Shown here one piece after another: positions 43,845 through 52,981 of a stretch of DNA of 64,000 nt. A model generated the notes under the pieces. It was given only the letters and a program-made list of their open reading frames with translations, was not told the origin of the DNA and searched no databases. Source of the stretch: Pseudobutyrivibrio ruminis AD2017 (lineage in GTDB: Bacteria > Bacillota > Clostridia > Lachnospirales > Lachnospiraceae); contig NZ_KE384162.1 of NCBI RefSeq assembly GCF_000424305.1, forward strand, positions 496,001 to 560,000, in the 5' to 3' direction. Position 1 is the stretch's first letter. Each line of letters starts with the position of its first letter. The translations under genes were made by a program, and so were the position numbers.

Positions 43845-46496
43845 CTATAGCATACCTTCAAGTACATTCTTTGCTTCAGCAAGTGCATCTGCAATACCTG
43901 CAGGATTCTTACCACCAGCCTGAGCCATGTTTGGACGACCACCGCCGCCACCGCCAACCTTAGGTGCAATAGCCTTAACAAGGTTACCAGCATGAGCGCC
44001 TGCCTTCTGAGCTGCATCAGTAGCCATAACAACAAGGTTAACCTTACCATCACAGTCAGATGCAAGAACGATAACGCCTTCACCAAGCTTATTCTTAAGA
44101 TCATCGCCAAGGTCACGAAGTCCGTTCATATCAACACCAGCTACTGATGTTGCAAGAAGCTTAACTCCCTTAACCTCAACTACTGAATCCATAGCATCTG
44201 AGGCTGCTGCCTGAGCTGCCTTAGCCTTCATAGATTCAAGTTCAGAATTTGTCTCCTTAAGCTGCTTCTGAAGATGAGCAATCTTTTCTTCTACATCTGC
44301 TGGCTGGCACTTAAGAGCAGCAGCTGCAGCATTAAGCTTAGCCTCGATATCTGCATAGTATTCAAATACAGCAGCACCTGTGATAGCTTCGATACGACGT
44401 GTACCAGCAGCTACACCGCTTTCTGAAAGAATCTTGAATGCAGAGATTTCTGATGTGTTAGATACGTGTGTACCACCACAAAGCTCTGTAGAGAAGTCTC
44501 CCATCTTAACAACGCGAACTTCTTCGCCATATTTCTCACCAAAGAGAGCCATAGCACCGCTCTTCTTAGCTTCATCAATTGACATGATAGCTGTAGTAAC
44601 TGCAAGTCCTTCAGCAATCTTGTCGTTAACCATCTTTTCAACCTTTGCGATTTCCTCATCAGTCATAGCTGAAAAGTGAGAGAAATCGAAACGTGTTCTG
44701 TCAGCATCCTGGTATGAACCCTTCTGCTCTACGTGTGTACCAAGTACCTCGCGAAGTGCCTTCTGAAGAAGGTGAGTAGCTGAATGGTTCTTGCAGATAC
44801 GAGCGCGGCGAGCAGCGTCAACCTTAAGTGTAACCTTATCGCCAACCTTAATCATACCTGACTTCATTTCACCAACGTGGCCAATCTTGCCACCCTTGAG
44901 CTTGATAGTATCCTTTACTTCAAACTCACCGTTTGGTGTAGAGATGATACCTGTATCACCAATCTGTCCACCCATTGTAGCGTAGAATGGTGTTTCTGGA
45001 ACTATGATTGTACCAACTGTTCCTTCTGTAATAGTATCAACAATTTCTGTTTCTGTAGTAAGAACTGTAACTGTAGATTCTGATGTAGTCTTATCATAGC
45101 CTACAAATTCAGATGTAACAGTTAAATCAATATCATCATAAACTGATGCATCAGCACCCATGTAGTTTGTTTCTTTACGAGCAGCACGCGCCTTCTGTCT
45201 CTGCTCTTCCATGCATGCCTCAAAGCCTTTGGCATCATAGCCAAAGCCCTTTTCCTCAAGGATTTCTGCTGTAAGATCTACAGGGAATCCGTAAGTATCG
45301 TAAAGCTTAAATGTGTTCTCACCTGAAAGCTCCTTAGCTCCAGATGCCTTAAGCTCTTCTTCCATCTTAGCAAGGATTTCAAGACCCTTATCGATAGTCT
45401 TGTTGAACTGCTCTTCCTCAGCTGTGAGAGTCTTGAAGATGAATTCTCTCTTCTCCCAAAGCTCTGGATAGCCATCCTTACATTCATTAATAACTGTCTC
45501 AGAAAGCTTAGCCATGAAAAGACCATCAATTCCAAGAGCACGACCATGCTTTGCAGCACGTCTGATAAGTCGACGAAGAACATATCCTCTTCCTTCGTTT
45601 GAAGGTGTAACACCATCAGAAATAAGGAATGTAGATGAACGAATATGGTCAGTAATAAGACGGATTGATACGTCATCAAGAGCATCTACCTGATACTGCT
45701 TACCTGACATTTCACAAATCTTATCACGAATAGCCTTCATTGTATCAATATCGAATACTGAATCAACATCCTGCATAACAACAGCAAGACGCTCAAGACC
45801 CATACCTGTATCGATGTTCTTCTGAGCAAGCTCTTCATAACCGCCGTGGCCATCACCGTTGAACTGTGTAAATACGTTGTTCCAAACCTCCATGTAACGG
45901 TCGCAATCGCAACCAACCTTACAATCTGGCTTACCGCATCCGTATTTTTCTCCACGATCGTAATAAATCTCTGAGCAAGGACCGCAAGGACCAGCACCAT
46001 GCTCCCAGAAGTTATCGCATTCTCCTGTTTCAGGATCACGATAGAAACGTGTGATTCGCTCTGGAGCCACACCTACTTCCTTTGTCCAGATTTCAAATGC
46101 TTCTTCATCCTCACCATAGATAGATGGATAAAGACGTTCTGGATCAAGCTTAAGAACTTCAGTTAAGAATTCCCAAGACCACGCAATAGCTTCATGCTTA
46201 AAGTAATCTCCGAAAGAGAAGTTACCCAGCATCTCAAAAAAAGTAAGATGGCGAGCCGTCTTACCTACATTATCAATGTCACCTGTTCTAACACATTTTT
46301 GACAAGTAGTAACGCGCTTTCTTGGTGGAATCTCTTGACCTGTGAAATATGGCTTAAGTGGTGCCATACCAGCGTTGATAAGAAGTAAACTGTTATCATT
46401 CTGTGGTACAAGAGAAAAGCTGTTGAGACAAAGATGACCTTTGCTCTCAAAGAATTCCAAGTAGGCGCGTCGTAAATCATTAACACCGTTATTCAA
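43845..46496 (-). CDS. alaS: Alanyl-tRNA synthetase
   Basis: 883 residues, full length. Class II catalytic core at the N-terminus (LRRAYLEFFESKGH, then PRKRVTTCQKCVRTGDIDNVG), editing domain with HSATHLL and CGGTHV zinc and editing ligands, and a C-terminal glycine-rich DHHA1 segment (KVGGGGGGRPNMAQAGG). Charges tRNA-Ala. Follows a small membrane protein gene by 19 bases; no T-box leader is visible. Confidence 0.98.
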   Translation of the reverse strand: MNNGVNDLRRAYLEFFESKGHLCLNSFSLVPQNDNSLLLINAGMAPLKPYFTGQEIPPRKRVTTCQKCVRTGDIDNVGKTARHLTFFEMLGNFSFGDYFKHEAIAWSWEFLTEVLKLDPERLYPSIYGEDEEAFEIWTKEVGVAPERITRFYRDPETGECDNFWEHGAGPCGPCSEIYYDRGEKYGCGKPDCKVGCDCDRYMEVWNNVFTQFNGDGHGGYEELAQKNIDTGMGLERLAVVMQDVDSVFDIDTMKAIRDKICEMSGKQYQVDALDDVSIRLITDHIRSSTFLISDGVTPSNEGRGYVLRRLIRRAAKHGRALGIDGLFMAKLSETVINECKDGYPELWEKREFIFKTLTAEEEQFNKTIDKGLEILAKMEEELKASGAKELSGENTFKLYDTYGFPVDLTAEILEEKGFGYDAKGFEACMEEQRQKARAARKETNYMGADASVYDDIDLTVTSEFVGYDKTTSESTVTVLTTETEIVDTITEGTVGTIIVPETPFYATMGGQIGDTGIISTPNGEFEVKDTIKLKGGKIGHVGEMKSGMIKVGDKVTLKVDAARRARICKNHSATHLLQKALREVLGTHVEQKGSYQDADRTRFDFSHFSAMTDEEIAKVEKMVNDKIAEGLAVTTAIMSIDEAKKSGAMALFGEKYGEEVRVVKMGDFSTELCGGTHVSNTSEISAFKILSESGVAAGTRRIEAITGAAVFEYYADIEAKLNAAAAALKCQPADVEEKIAHLQKQLKETNSELESMKAKAAQAAASDAMDSVVEVKGVKLLATSVAGVDMNGLRDLGDDLKNKLGEGVIVLASDCDGKVNLVVMATDAAQKAGAHAGNLVKAIAPKVGGGGGGRPNMAQAGGKNPAGIADALAEAKNVLEGML

Positions 46497-46515
46497 AACA
46501 ATAGTCCTCCAATTA

Positions 46516-46674
46516 TTATTCCTCGGAAGAATCTGTTACAGCATCTGTGATGCCTTTCTTCCTGTCGCTAGACTGACGAAGCTTTATACCAATAAATCCT
46601 CCGCAAATGCCTAATGCAACGAGTATGATCATTTTAATTAGATAACTTGCAAAACTAGATAAAAATGCAGACAT
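46516..46674 (-). CDS. 52-residue membrane protein upstream of alaS
   Basis: Small gene with a GGAGG site 7 bases before ATG. One membrane helix (YLIKMIILVALGICGGFIGIKL, about residues 12-33) and a charged cytoplasmic tail with SSDRKKG and an acidic end. The position directly before alaS suggests shared transcription. Function unknown. Confidence 0.75.
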   Translation of the reverse strand: MSAFLSSFASYLIKMIILVALGICGGFIGIKLRQSSDRKKGITDAVTDSSEE

Positions 46675-46699
46675 AGCAATTCCTCCTATATTACAAAAT

Positions 46700-46741
46700 A
46701 TTTAACCAATTAAATCTTACTACATACTTGGTTAAATTATA
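46700..46741 (-). promoter_or_regulatory. Promoter and inverted repeat upstream of the alaS transcript
   Basis: Consensus -10 TATAAT (46736-46741) with a weak -35 TGGAAT 17 bases upstream. A perfect 10-base inverted repeat ATTTAACCAA (46700-46709) / TTGGTTAAAT (46728-46737) touches the -10 and covers the start of the transcript, a candidate operator or 5' hairpin. Confidence 0.5.
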
Positions 46742-46772
46742 ATCCAAAGCACTTTTAAATTCCACAGGTATT

Positions 46773-47687
46773 TCAGAAAAATAATAATAAAATCAATAAA
46801 ATACACTGTATAAATACAAATACACATAGCTCTATAGATAAAGCTCTTTTTATATCCGATGCTTCAGCCCTCTTATCGTCATCTCCCACCAGATTATTTT
46901 TAAGCTTTATACCTAATGCACCAGAAAAAGCTGATACAGCCTTAAACCGGTCTCTAAGGTCTATATATTTGGCATTTTTGCCATCAACACCTGGCAATAT
47001 GTATTTTGATACAAATGCCGTCATAATACCAGAAAATCTTCCAGGTATGTAATTGACTATCCTGTTAAGTCCTGCGGCTGCATATCCAAAATCAGAGTAT
47101 CGATAATTTTTATAGCCAACCTGTTTATCAATCATATCAATGGTTCGATACACAAAGCCGCCAACCGGGCCAAATAAAAACATTACAAACATTGAAGAAA
47201 GAACTGCATCACTGGTCTCATTAGCAATAAAGGTGATTGCCTCTTTAGTGACCTGCTCTTCATCCTGTCCCTCGCTATTTTTGTCTGAGAAAACCTCATA
47301 GGAATGTTTCATAGCATTTATTCCATCCCCATAGAAATCCTCCATTATGATTTTTCCGCTATTATAAATATATCTGAAATCGATACATAAATAGGATGCA
47401 AAAGCTTCAAACAATACTCCTAGTGGGATAGCAATATCATAGCAAAGCATTGTAAAAAATGCGCTAACAACAAAAACAGGTGTAACAACAAGCATAATCA
47501 GCCAAAGTCCAAGGCTTTTTTGCTTTGAAGGCTCTAGTAGTATAATCTCATCTCCAAGCAATGCTCTATCCAAATATTTAATTAATCTTTTCACGGAATC
47601 AAAGGGATTCCAGATACTGTAGATTCGCCCTAAAAAGAAATCTAAAATAGAACCTAAAAGTAGGGCAAGTACATGATATTTAAACAT
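46773..47687 (-). CDS. cbiB: Adenosylcobinamide-phosphate synthase (CbiB/CobD)
   Basis: 304 residues, four to five membrane helices. Attaches aminopropanol phosphate to adenosylcobyric acid. N-terminal ALLLGSILDFFLGR, ANETSDAVLSSMFVMFLFGPVGGFVYRTIDMIDKQVGY and YSDFGYAAAGLNRIVNYIPGR segments are characteristic. No other cobalamin genes are in the window. It lies 17 bases after the glycosylase gene. Confidence 0.88.
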   Translation of the reverse strand: MFKYHVLALLLGSILDFFLGRIYSIWNPFDSVKRLIKYLDRALLGDEIILLEPSKQKSLGLWLIMLVVTPVFVVSAFFTMLCYDIAIPLGVLFEAFASYLCIDFRYIYNSGKIIMEDFYGDGINAMKHSYEVFSDKNSEGQDEEQVTKEAITFIANETSDAVLSSMFVMFLFGPVGGFVYRTIDMIDKQVGYKNYRYSDFGYAAAGLNRIVNYIPGRFSGIMTAFVSKYILPGVDGKNAKYIDLRDRFKAVSAFSGALGIKLKNNLVGDDDKRAEASDIKRALSIELCVFVFIQCILLILLLFF

Positions 47688-47704
47688 TATTCGTCCCCAT
47701 TTAA

Positions 47705-48541
47705 TTACTTATTTCGTTTATGGTAAAACTGAAGCTGTTGAACATATCCCTGAAATCCAGAATATGAACAATTAATATATTTCAAATAATCTTCCTTAGA
47801 ATAAGAAGAATAATCCTCTGAAATAATCTTTTTCATCCATGTATCGATTGGGTAGCTTTCCATAAAGTGAAAGCCGTAAAGCATTATACAGTTAGCAACC
47901 TTTGGACCGATGCCCTTTATTTTAAGCAAATTATTCATAGCTTCATCATATTCCATCTCAGATATCTTTTTAATATCAAGAGTGCCGTCTACAACCTGCT
48001 TTGAAATACCGATGATGTAATCTGCTCTGTAGCCAAGTGCCGTACCATCCATCAGCTCAGATTCCGGAATAAAGGCAAGCACCTGGGGCTTTGGAAAATG
48101 AATTCCATCTGAATATCTGTCACATAGTGTCTGGATGGATTTTTTGATTTTAGGGATATTATTATTCTGAGATATTACATAAGAAATAAATACTTCCCAC
48201 AAATCCTGTCTAAGAATTCTCATTCCAAAGGAATCCTTTAAGGCATCCTTTAAAAATTTATCGTTACTTTTTCTTATTAAATCGTTGTATTTAACGTAAT
48301 CTGTTTCAAAATCAAAATATCTTTGCCAGAAATCCCACTGTTCTTCCTCACATACGAAATCCCAGCAATCCGTATCAGTATTTAAATAGAAATATACATC
48401 ATTATCACCTGAACATGCACTGTAGGTATCAGGGGTTCCATTAGCCCCCTTAGTTTCCCTTTTCATTCTGAATACCTGTCCAGAATTCATAATCACTTCA
48501 GGGTTAAATTGTTCTGCCGTAAGCTTTTTTTTAAAAACCAT
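47705..48541 (-). CDS. ogg: 8-oxoguanine DNA glycosylase (OGG1 type)
   Basis: 278 residues. N-terminal OGG domain (FNPEVIMNSGQVFRMKRE), then the helix-hairpin-helix with LLKIKGIGPKVANCIMLYG, where the Lys after GP is the Schiff-base nucleophile, and YPIDTWMKKI with the conserved Asp. Removes 8-oxoguanine from DNA and probably cuts the strand. It ends 17 bases before cbiB and starts one base after the metallo-hydrolase-like gene stop. Confidence 0.92.
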   Translation of the reverse strand: MVFKKKLTAEQFNPEVIMNSGQVFRMKRETKGANGTPDTYSACSGDNDVYFYLNTDTDCWDFVCEEEQWDFWQRYFDFETDYVKYNDLIRKSNDKFLKDALKDSFGMRILRQDLWEVFISYVISQNNNIPKIKKSIQTLCDRYSDGIHFPKPQVLAFIPESELMDGTALGYRADYIIGISKQVVDGTLDIKKISEMEYDEAMNNLLKIKGIGPKVANCIMLYGFHFMESYPIDTWMKKIISEDYSSYSKEDYLKYINCSYSGFQGYVQQLQFYHKRNK

Positions 48542-48542
48542 T

Positions 48543-49271
48543 CTAGTCCTCTATTTCAAAAATCATATTTTCTCTGTCGATGTCTACAATTCTATCATTT
48601 AAATTGATAGTGTCAGGTCTTGTTTTAAATCGTGAAATCCACTGATATTCTCCCCACATATTCATTGGGAAAATAGTATCACTATCAATATGCTTGATAA
48701 AATAGTCCATGCCTAAGAAATAGCCATCCTCTCCCATTCTGCCATCCATTGGGACAAAGGCTATATCGTATTTGCGATTTAATATTGGTTTTAAGTATCT
48801 TCTATACTCTCTGCCATACTGTTCACCGTATAATTCTCCACGGCCTTCAGCGTTCCACCAATTAAGTGTTCCCGCAAAATATATATTAATATCCTTTACT
48901 GTCAAGCTAAAGGCCACTCCCACGTCGTTAGACCTAAGAGTCTCTAATTTCATATCATCAATATCGTATTTGCGAAGGGCCTTAACTGACTGAAGCATGG
49001 ATTTGTCTACCTTTCCCCTTTTTACTTTGACATCCTTAGATAAAATGTATTTCTTAACATTAGGAATATCAAAAATCTTCTCAGTAAAATGATCCTTTCT
49101 CCCGTTGCTGGCAAATACATAAATAGGTTTGTTTATATCAAAATCAGGAAGGCATCCCCTGTAATCTATACTCCCTTCCAAATCACCTTTATCAAAATAA
49201 TCAAATAGCAAATATCTATCACTAAGTTCCACTACAAAAGAACTGTGCATTAAATAATATACCTTAACCAT
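48543..49271 (-). CDS. Metallo-beta-lactamase-fold protein lacking HxHxDH
   Basis: About 242 residues; start at ATG 49269-49271, which follows AAGGAGGATAAT. UlaG-like beginning (MVKVYYLMHSSFVVELSDRYLLFDYF). The expected SHxHxDHF metal motif is SNGRKDHF, so the first two histidines are lost while DH is kept. Later motifs (AGTLNWWN for a Gly-x-D region and a PMNMWGEYQW end) fit the fold. Either a different metal set or a non-catalytic protein. Cotranscribed with ogg. Confidence 0.75.
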   Translation of the reverse strand: MVKVYYLMHSSFVVELSDRYLLFDYFDKGDLEGSIDYRGCLPDFDINKPIYVFASNGRKDHFTEKIFDIPNVKKYILSKDVKVKRGKVDKSMLQSVKALRKYDIDDMKLETLRSNDVGVAFSLTVKDINIYFAGTLNWWNAEGRGELYGEQYGREYRRYLKPILNRKYDIAFVPMDGRMGEDGYFLGMDYFIKHIDSDTIFPMNMWGEYQWISRFKTRPDTINLNDRIVDIDRENMIFEIED

Positions 49272-49302
49272 ATTATCCTCCTTAAGGTATTTTAGCACAC
49301 TT

Positions 49303-49333
49303 AAAAAGGGACATCCACAAATGTGAATGTCCC
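49303..49333 (-). terminator. Terminator after the polytopic membrane protein
   Basis: Stem GGGACAT / ATGTCCC with a 10-base loop and TTTTT on the minus strand, 17 bases after the stop. Confidence 0.88.
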
Positions 49334-49349
49334 AATGTTTTAAATATAA

Positions 49350-50468
49350 TTATTTAGCTGCACGAGCCATAGCCTCGTCGAAGTCCTTTGTTCCTTTGAA
49401 TACGCAGTTAGAATATGGGTTTCCACCGATTCTGATTGCGTTTCTGATGATAACAGAGATGCAAAGAACGTTAACTGCAAGTGCCATCATAGCTACGAAT
49501 CCCTGCATTGAAGAATCAGCTGTGATACCCATTGCTGCGATAGCTTCATTAGCTGCTGCTGTCTTACCCTGACCTGCATTGTAAAGAGCGATAGCCTTCT
49601 CATAAAGATCCATTGTTGTAACACCAGCTTCTGTTGCACCACCGTATACACGTGGAAGAACAGCTGCGAATGTACCCTTTAACTGGAAGAGAGGTACTAC
49701 CTGAGCCCACATACACCAAATTGCAAGTGTGTTAGCACGGTTCTGAATCCATGCACCCTTGTTCCAAAGAGCGTTAGCAAATGTAGGAGCAAGAAGAAGT
49801 GCAACACCACAGTACCATGTATGTGTAGGAAGGTTAAGATATGTATACTCAAAGTTCCATACATCATAAGCAACGATAAACCAAACTGTCATATCTGGCC
49901 AAATCATATCTGCCTGATTCTTGTCGTTTGATGTGTAAAGCTTTACACAACCTGTCATACAGAAGATGTTAATCATACCAGCGAGAGCGTTAACAACGTT
50001 CCACCATCCACCGTAGATGAATACACCTTCGTTTGAGCACCACCAAGCACCTGAAAGGTCACCTGTGATTGAGTATGCTGCAAGAGCAGACTCCATATCT
50101 GAAACATTAGCAATCATGATGTTTGCTGCTACGATGAACCATGGCCACCAAGCAAACCACTTTTCTTTACCAATGCCCCACTTATACTTAATCATCATAA
50201 AGCCGACGCATCCGATATCTGCTGCGTAGAGCTTGAAGTAGTGGAACCAACCATCCATATATGCAACAGTTGGATTTGCAGCACCGCCGAATAAACCAAC
50301 GTGTGCTAAGATGAAATAAACTGTAAGGATACATGGGATGATAACAAAGATAATCATTCCACCGACCTTTGTACGACGGCCGAGTTCATTCATAACAATC
50401 AATCCAGCAAATACAAGGAACCATCCAAGGATCTGCCAAAGATTAGTGATTTGGAAAAACATATCCAA
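49350..50468 (-). CDS. Polytopic membrane protein, DUF5692 type
   Basis: 372 residues with about nine to ten membrane helices and many Trp residues (WWPWFIVAANIMIANVSDME, then EGVFIYGGWWNVVNA, then WPDMTVWFIVAYDVWNFEYTY). From memory these segments match the uncharacterised DUF5692 family. Near the C-terminus an extracytoplasmic or loop segment is rich in Ala. Single gene with its own strong promoter and terminator and a good GGAGG site, so probably well expressed. Function unknown; a transporter or sensor is possible. Confidence 0.75.
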   Translation of the reverse strand: MDMFFQITNLWQILGWFLVFAGLIVMNELGRRTKVGGMIIFVIIPCILTVYFILAHVGLFGGAANPTVAYMDGWFHYFKLYAADIGCVGFMMIKYKWGIGKEKWFAWWPWFIVAANIMIANVSDMESALAAYSITGDLSGAWWCSNEGVFIYGGWWNVVNALAGMINIFCMTGCVKLYTSNDKNQADMIWPDMTVWFIVAYDVWNFEYTYLNLPTHTWYCGVALLLAPTFANALWNKGAWIQNRANTLAIWCMWAQVVPLFQLKGTFAAVLPRVYGGATEAGVTTMDLYEKAIALYNAGQGKTAAANEAIAAMGITADSSMQGFVAMMALAVNVLCISVIIRNAIRIGGNPYSNCVFKGTKDFDEAMARAAK

Positions 50469-50529
50469 TCCTCCTTAATAATTATATACTTTAAAATTAG
50501 AGAAACTACTCTCTCTATCCTCAGTTTTT

Positions 50530-50558
50530 ATTATACCCATATGTGAATAAAATAACAA
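50530..50558 (-). promoter_or_regulatory. Promoter of the polytopic membrane protein gene
   Basis: -35 TTGTTA (50553-50558), 17-base spacer, consensus -10 TATAAT (50530-50535) on the minus strand, with a leader of about 55 bases. Confidence 0.7.
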
Positions 50559-50615
50559 TATGTCACTTTATAAAAAGTTAATACATTTTTTAGATTTTGT
50601 ATTATATATAAATGT

Positions 50616-51560
50616 TTATAATCCCCTAATCTTAAGCATTTGTGGAATACATTCGAAGGTAATACTATTTAAGAAACCAACATGCTCTCCATCTGCATGT
50701 ACACACATTTTATCCTTCATATCTATTTGAATCTTATCAAAATCAACTAGATCAAAGCCTTCCTTTCCCATGTGTTTTCCTGCAACTAAATAGGGAAGTA
50801 ATGTAAAACAACGAAATCTGCTTATATCATGTGCGATAAAGGCTGTAAGGTGTCCTGAATCAGGCTCGGCATCTGGCGCCATCGGTATTCCACCCCCTTC
50901 TGCCTTGCAATTCATTGCTGCAGCAAAAATTGTGCTATTAATATCTCTCACTGTAGTTTTTCCATCATAATGAATTGTCACCTTTGCATCAGAAAAAGGC
51001 ATCGTAAAAATGTCACCAACTGTAAGAAGTCCATAGGTAGCAGAGCCTGCTCCAAATTTATTTAGAAACTTTTTAAGCTTACTATCGAGTGCCTGTAAGC
51101 AAACATATGCATCCACACCTATTCCTGCGCTTACGCCAAACAACCTAGTGGATTCTTTTTCTTCATTATCTATATATGAAATCTTTCCAATATCAAACCT
51201 CTTATATTCTTCGGTATGAATAGCCCTATCAAGAATTTCAAGGGCGTCACCTTCAAGTCCAATGCCTTTTACAAAATCATTAGCTGAGCCTGATGGAAGT
51301 GGTGTATAGATAGTTTTTTCAAAATCTTCTATTCCATTTAATGCCTCGTTTAATGTACCGTCGCCTCCCATTACAAACAAAGCAACTAATTCCTCTTTTG
51401 ACGTTGCAGCTTTGGCAAATTTAGTTGCATCATAAGGGCCTGAAGTAAAATGAACTTCATAATTAACCTTATTAACCGACAAATACTCCTCTACTCTATT
51501 CCATAATTCCTCTGCTTTTCCAGTTCGACTGGCCTTATTTACAATAAATACGTTTTTCAT
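50616..51560 (-). CDS. Diacylglycerol kinase-family lipid kinase
   Basis: About 314 residues; start at ATG 51558-51560 (MKNVFIVNKASRTGK) because AGGG lies just upstream. Catalytic-domain motifs are FVMGGDGTLNEALNGI and PLPSGSANDFVKGIG, and a later GGGIPMAPDAEPDSG loop. YegS/BmrU/DgkB-like: phosphorylates diacylglycerol or a related lipid. Single gene, divergent from the ClC channel. Confidence 0.9.
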   Translation of the reverse strand: MKNVFIVNKASRTGKAEELWNRVEEYLSVNKVNYEVHFTSGPYDATKFAKAATSKEELVALFVMGGDGTLNEALNGIEDFEKTIYTPLPSGSANDFVKGIGLEGDALEILDRAIHTEEYKRFDIGKISYIDNEEKESTRLFGVSAGIGVDAYVCLQALDSKLKKFLNKFGAGSATYGLLTVGDIFTMPFSDAKVTIHYDGKTTVRDINSTIFAAAMNCKAEGGGIPMAPDAEPDSGHLTAFIAHDISRFRCFTLLPYLVAGKHMGKEGFDLVDFDKIQIDMKDKMCVHADGEHVGFLNSITFECIPQMLKIRGL

Positions 51561-51685
51561 ATTATTCCCTTTCAATTTCTATTGTTAATTGTGGTTAATT
51601 TAAATACTAAAGTCAATGGATTTCTTGCACTAATAAAAATTGAATGATAGCATATCAGTTAGAAATAAAAAAAGAGGAATGAAAT

Positions 51686-52963
51686 ATGAATAGTAATGAC
51701 TTTAAAGAAAAATTTTTGCATAAGATGGATCACAACGGACATCGAGCTTTGTCTGTTGTAGGCTGGACAATCGCAGCTATTTGCATCGGTATAGCAGTTG
51801 GATTATTTGCAACAGGCTTTGGTCTATCAATGAGATATGTCATCAGCTTTAGAGAAGCTCACAAATGGCTTATATTTTTGCTTCCTGTTGGTGCAGTTTT
51901 TATCACATTCATGTACAAACAGATTTTAAGAGAAAAGGATAGTGGAACAAACACTGTTATCGCTGCAATTCAATCAGACGAACATCTTCCTTTTAGATTA
52001 GCACCACTGATTTTTATTGCTACTCTCGTTACACATTTGGTTGGCGGTTCTGCTGGTCGTGAGGGTGCTGCCCTTCAAATGGGTGGAGCCATAGGAAATG
52101 GAATTGGTCGTGCTCTTAAGCTTAATTCAACAAATAAAAAGACAATGATAATGTGTGGAATGAGTGCCGCCTTTTCTGCTTTATTTGGAACTCCAATGGC
52201 TGCGGCTATTTTTTCAATGGAGGTTGTATCCGTTGGAATTATGCATTACGCTGCTTTAGTTCCATGTGTTATTTCTTCACTTGTAGCTAGATATGTGGCT
52301 AATTACTTTGGACTTAGCGCTGAGATTTATCCTATAGATGTAATTCCTAAGTTCACAATCAAAACCTCAATAATGATTTGTATCTTTGCAATACTTTGTG
52401 GCATGGCTTCAATGCTATTTTGTACCATGCTCCACAAATACGAAAGCTTCCTAAGTGAAAAGGTTTCAAATCCTTATATCAAAGCTATCATTGGCGGTAC
52501 TTCAGTTTTAGCTCTTACCCTATTAATAGGTAACCAAACTTACAACAGTACAGGTTCTGCCATCATCATGTCCTGCTTTACAGGAGCAAGCATTAGCTTA
52601 GGTGCCTTCCTTTTAAAGATGATTTTTACAGCCCTCACATTATCCTGCGGATACAAAGGCGGTGAAATCGTTCCTACATTATTTATTGGCGCAACTCTTG
52701 GTGCTGCGGTTGGACAGCTGATTGGATTTTCGCCAGCACTACTTGCTGCAGTTGGAATGGGTGCACTCTTCTGTGGCGTCACTAACTGTCCTATCTCAAG
52801 CTTATTAATATGCTTTGAGCTTTTCGGATATGAGCCAATGCCTTACTTCCTACTTGCTGTCGCATTCAGCTACTGGGTATCAGGCTACACCGGATTGTAC
52901 CGTGCACAAAAAATCGTCTACAGCAAATATCGAAGCAACTATATCGACAAAAAAGTGGACTAG
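51686..52963 (+). CDS. ClC-family chloride channel or transporter
   Basis: 425 residues, ten or so helices. Selectivity and gating segments: GGSAGREGAALQMGG (gating Glu in GREGA, where most have GREGP), GMSAAFSALFGTPMAAAIFSME and CGYKGGEIVPTLFIGATLG. No C-terminal CBS domains. The external Glu and the absence of CBS fit a proton-coupled anion exchanger or fluoride/chloride ClC. The stop codon lies within the stem of the following terminator. Confidence 0.92.
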   Translation: MNSNDFKEKFLHKMDHNGHRALSVVGWTIAAICIGIAVGLFATGFGLSMRYVISFREAHKWLIFLLPVGAVFITFMYKQILREKDSGTNTVIAAIQSDEHLPFRLAPLIFIATLVTHLVGGSAGREGAALQMGGAIGNGIGRALKLNSTNKKTMIMCGMSAAFSALFGTPMAAAIFSMEVVSVGIMHYAALVPCVISSLVARYVANYFGLSAEIYPIDVIPKFTIKTSIMICIFAILCGMASMLFCTMLHKYESFLSEKVSNPYIKAIIGGTSVLALTLLIGNQTYNSTGSAIIMSCFTGASISLGAFLLKMIFTALTLSCGYKGGEIVPTLFIGATLGAAVGQLIGFSPALLAAVGMGALFCGVTNCPISSLLICFELFGYEPMPYFLLAVAFSYWVSGYTGLYRAQKIVYSKYRSNYIDKKVD

Positions 52964-52981
52964 TTACCTAGTCCACTTTTT
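52950..52981. terminator. Bidirectional terminator between ClC and alpha-galactosidase
   Basis: Perfect 14-base stem AAAAAGTGGACTAG / CTAGTCCACTTTTT with a 4-base loop. It serves both convergent genes and includes the ClC stop codon (52961-52963) and the stop of the galactosidase (52968-52970). Confidence 0.88.

Noticed and set aside
44380-44679. Plus-strand open frame inside alaS
   Set aside because: Antisense shadow of a strongly conserved gene, no start signals.
46500-46772. T-box leader for alaS
   Set aside because: No T-box sequence or specifier hairpin; the space is filled by a small gene and a short palindrome.
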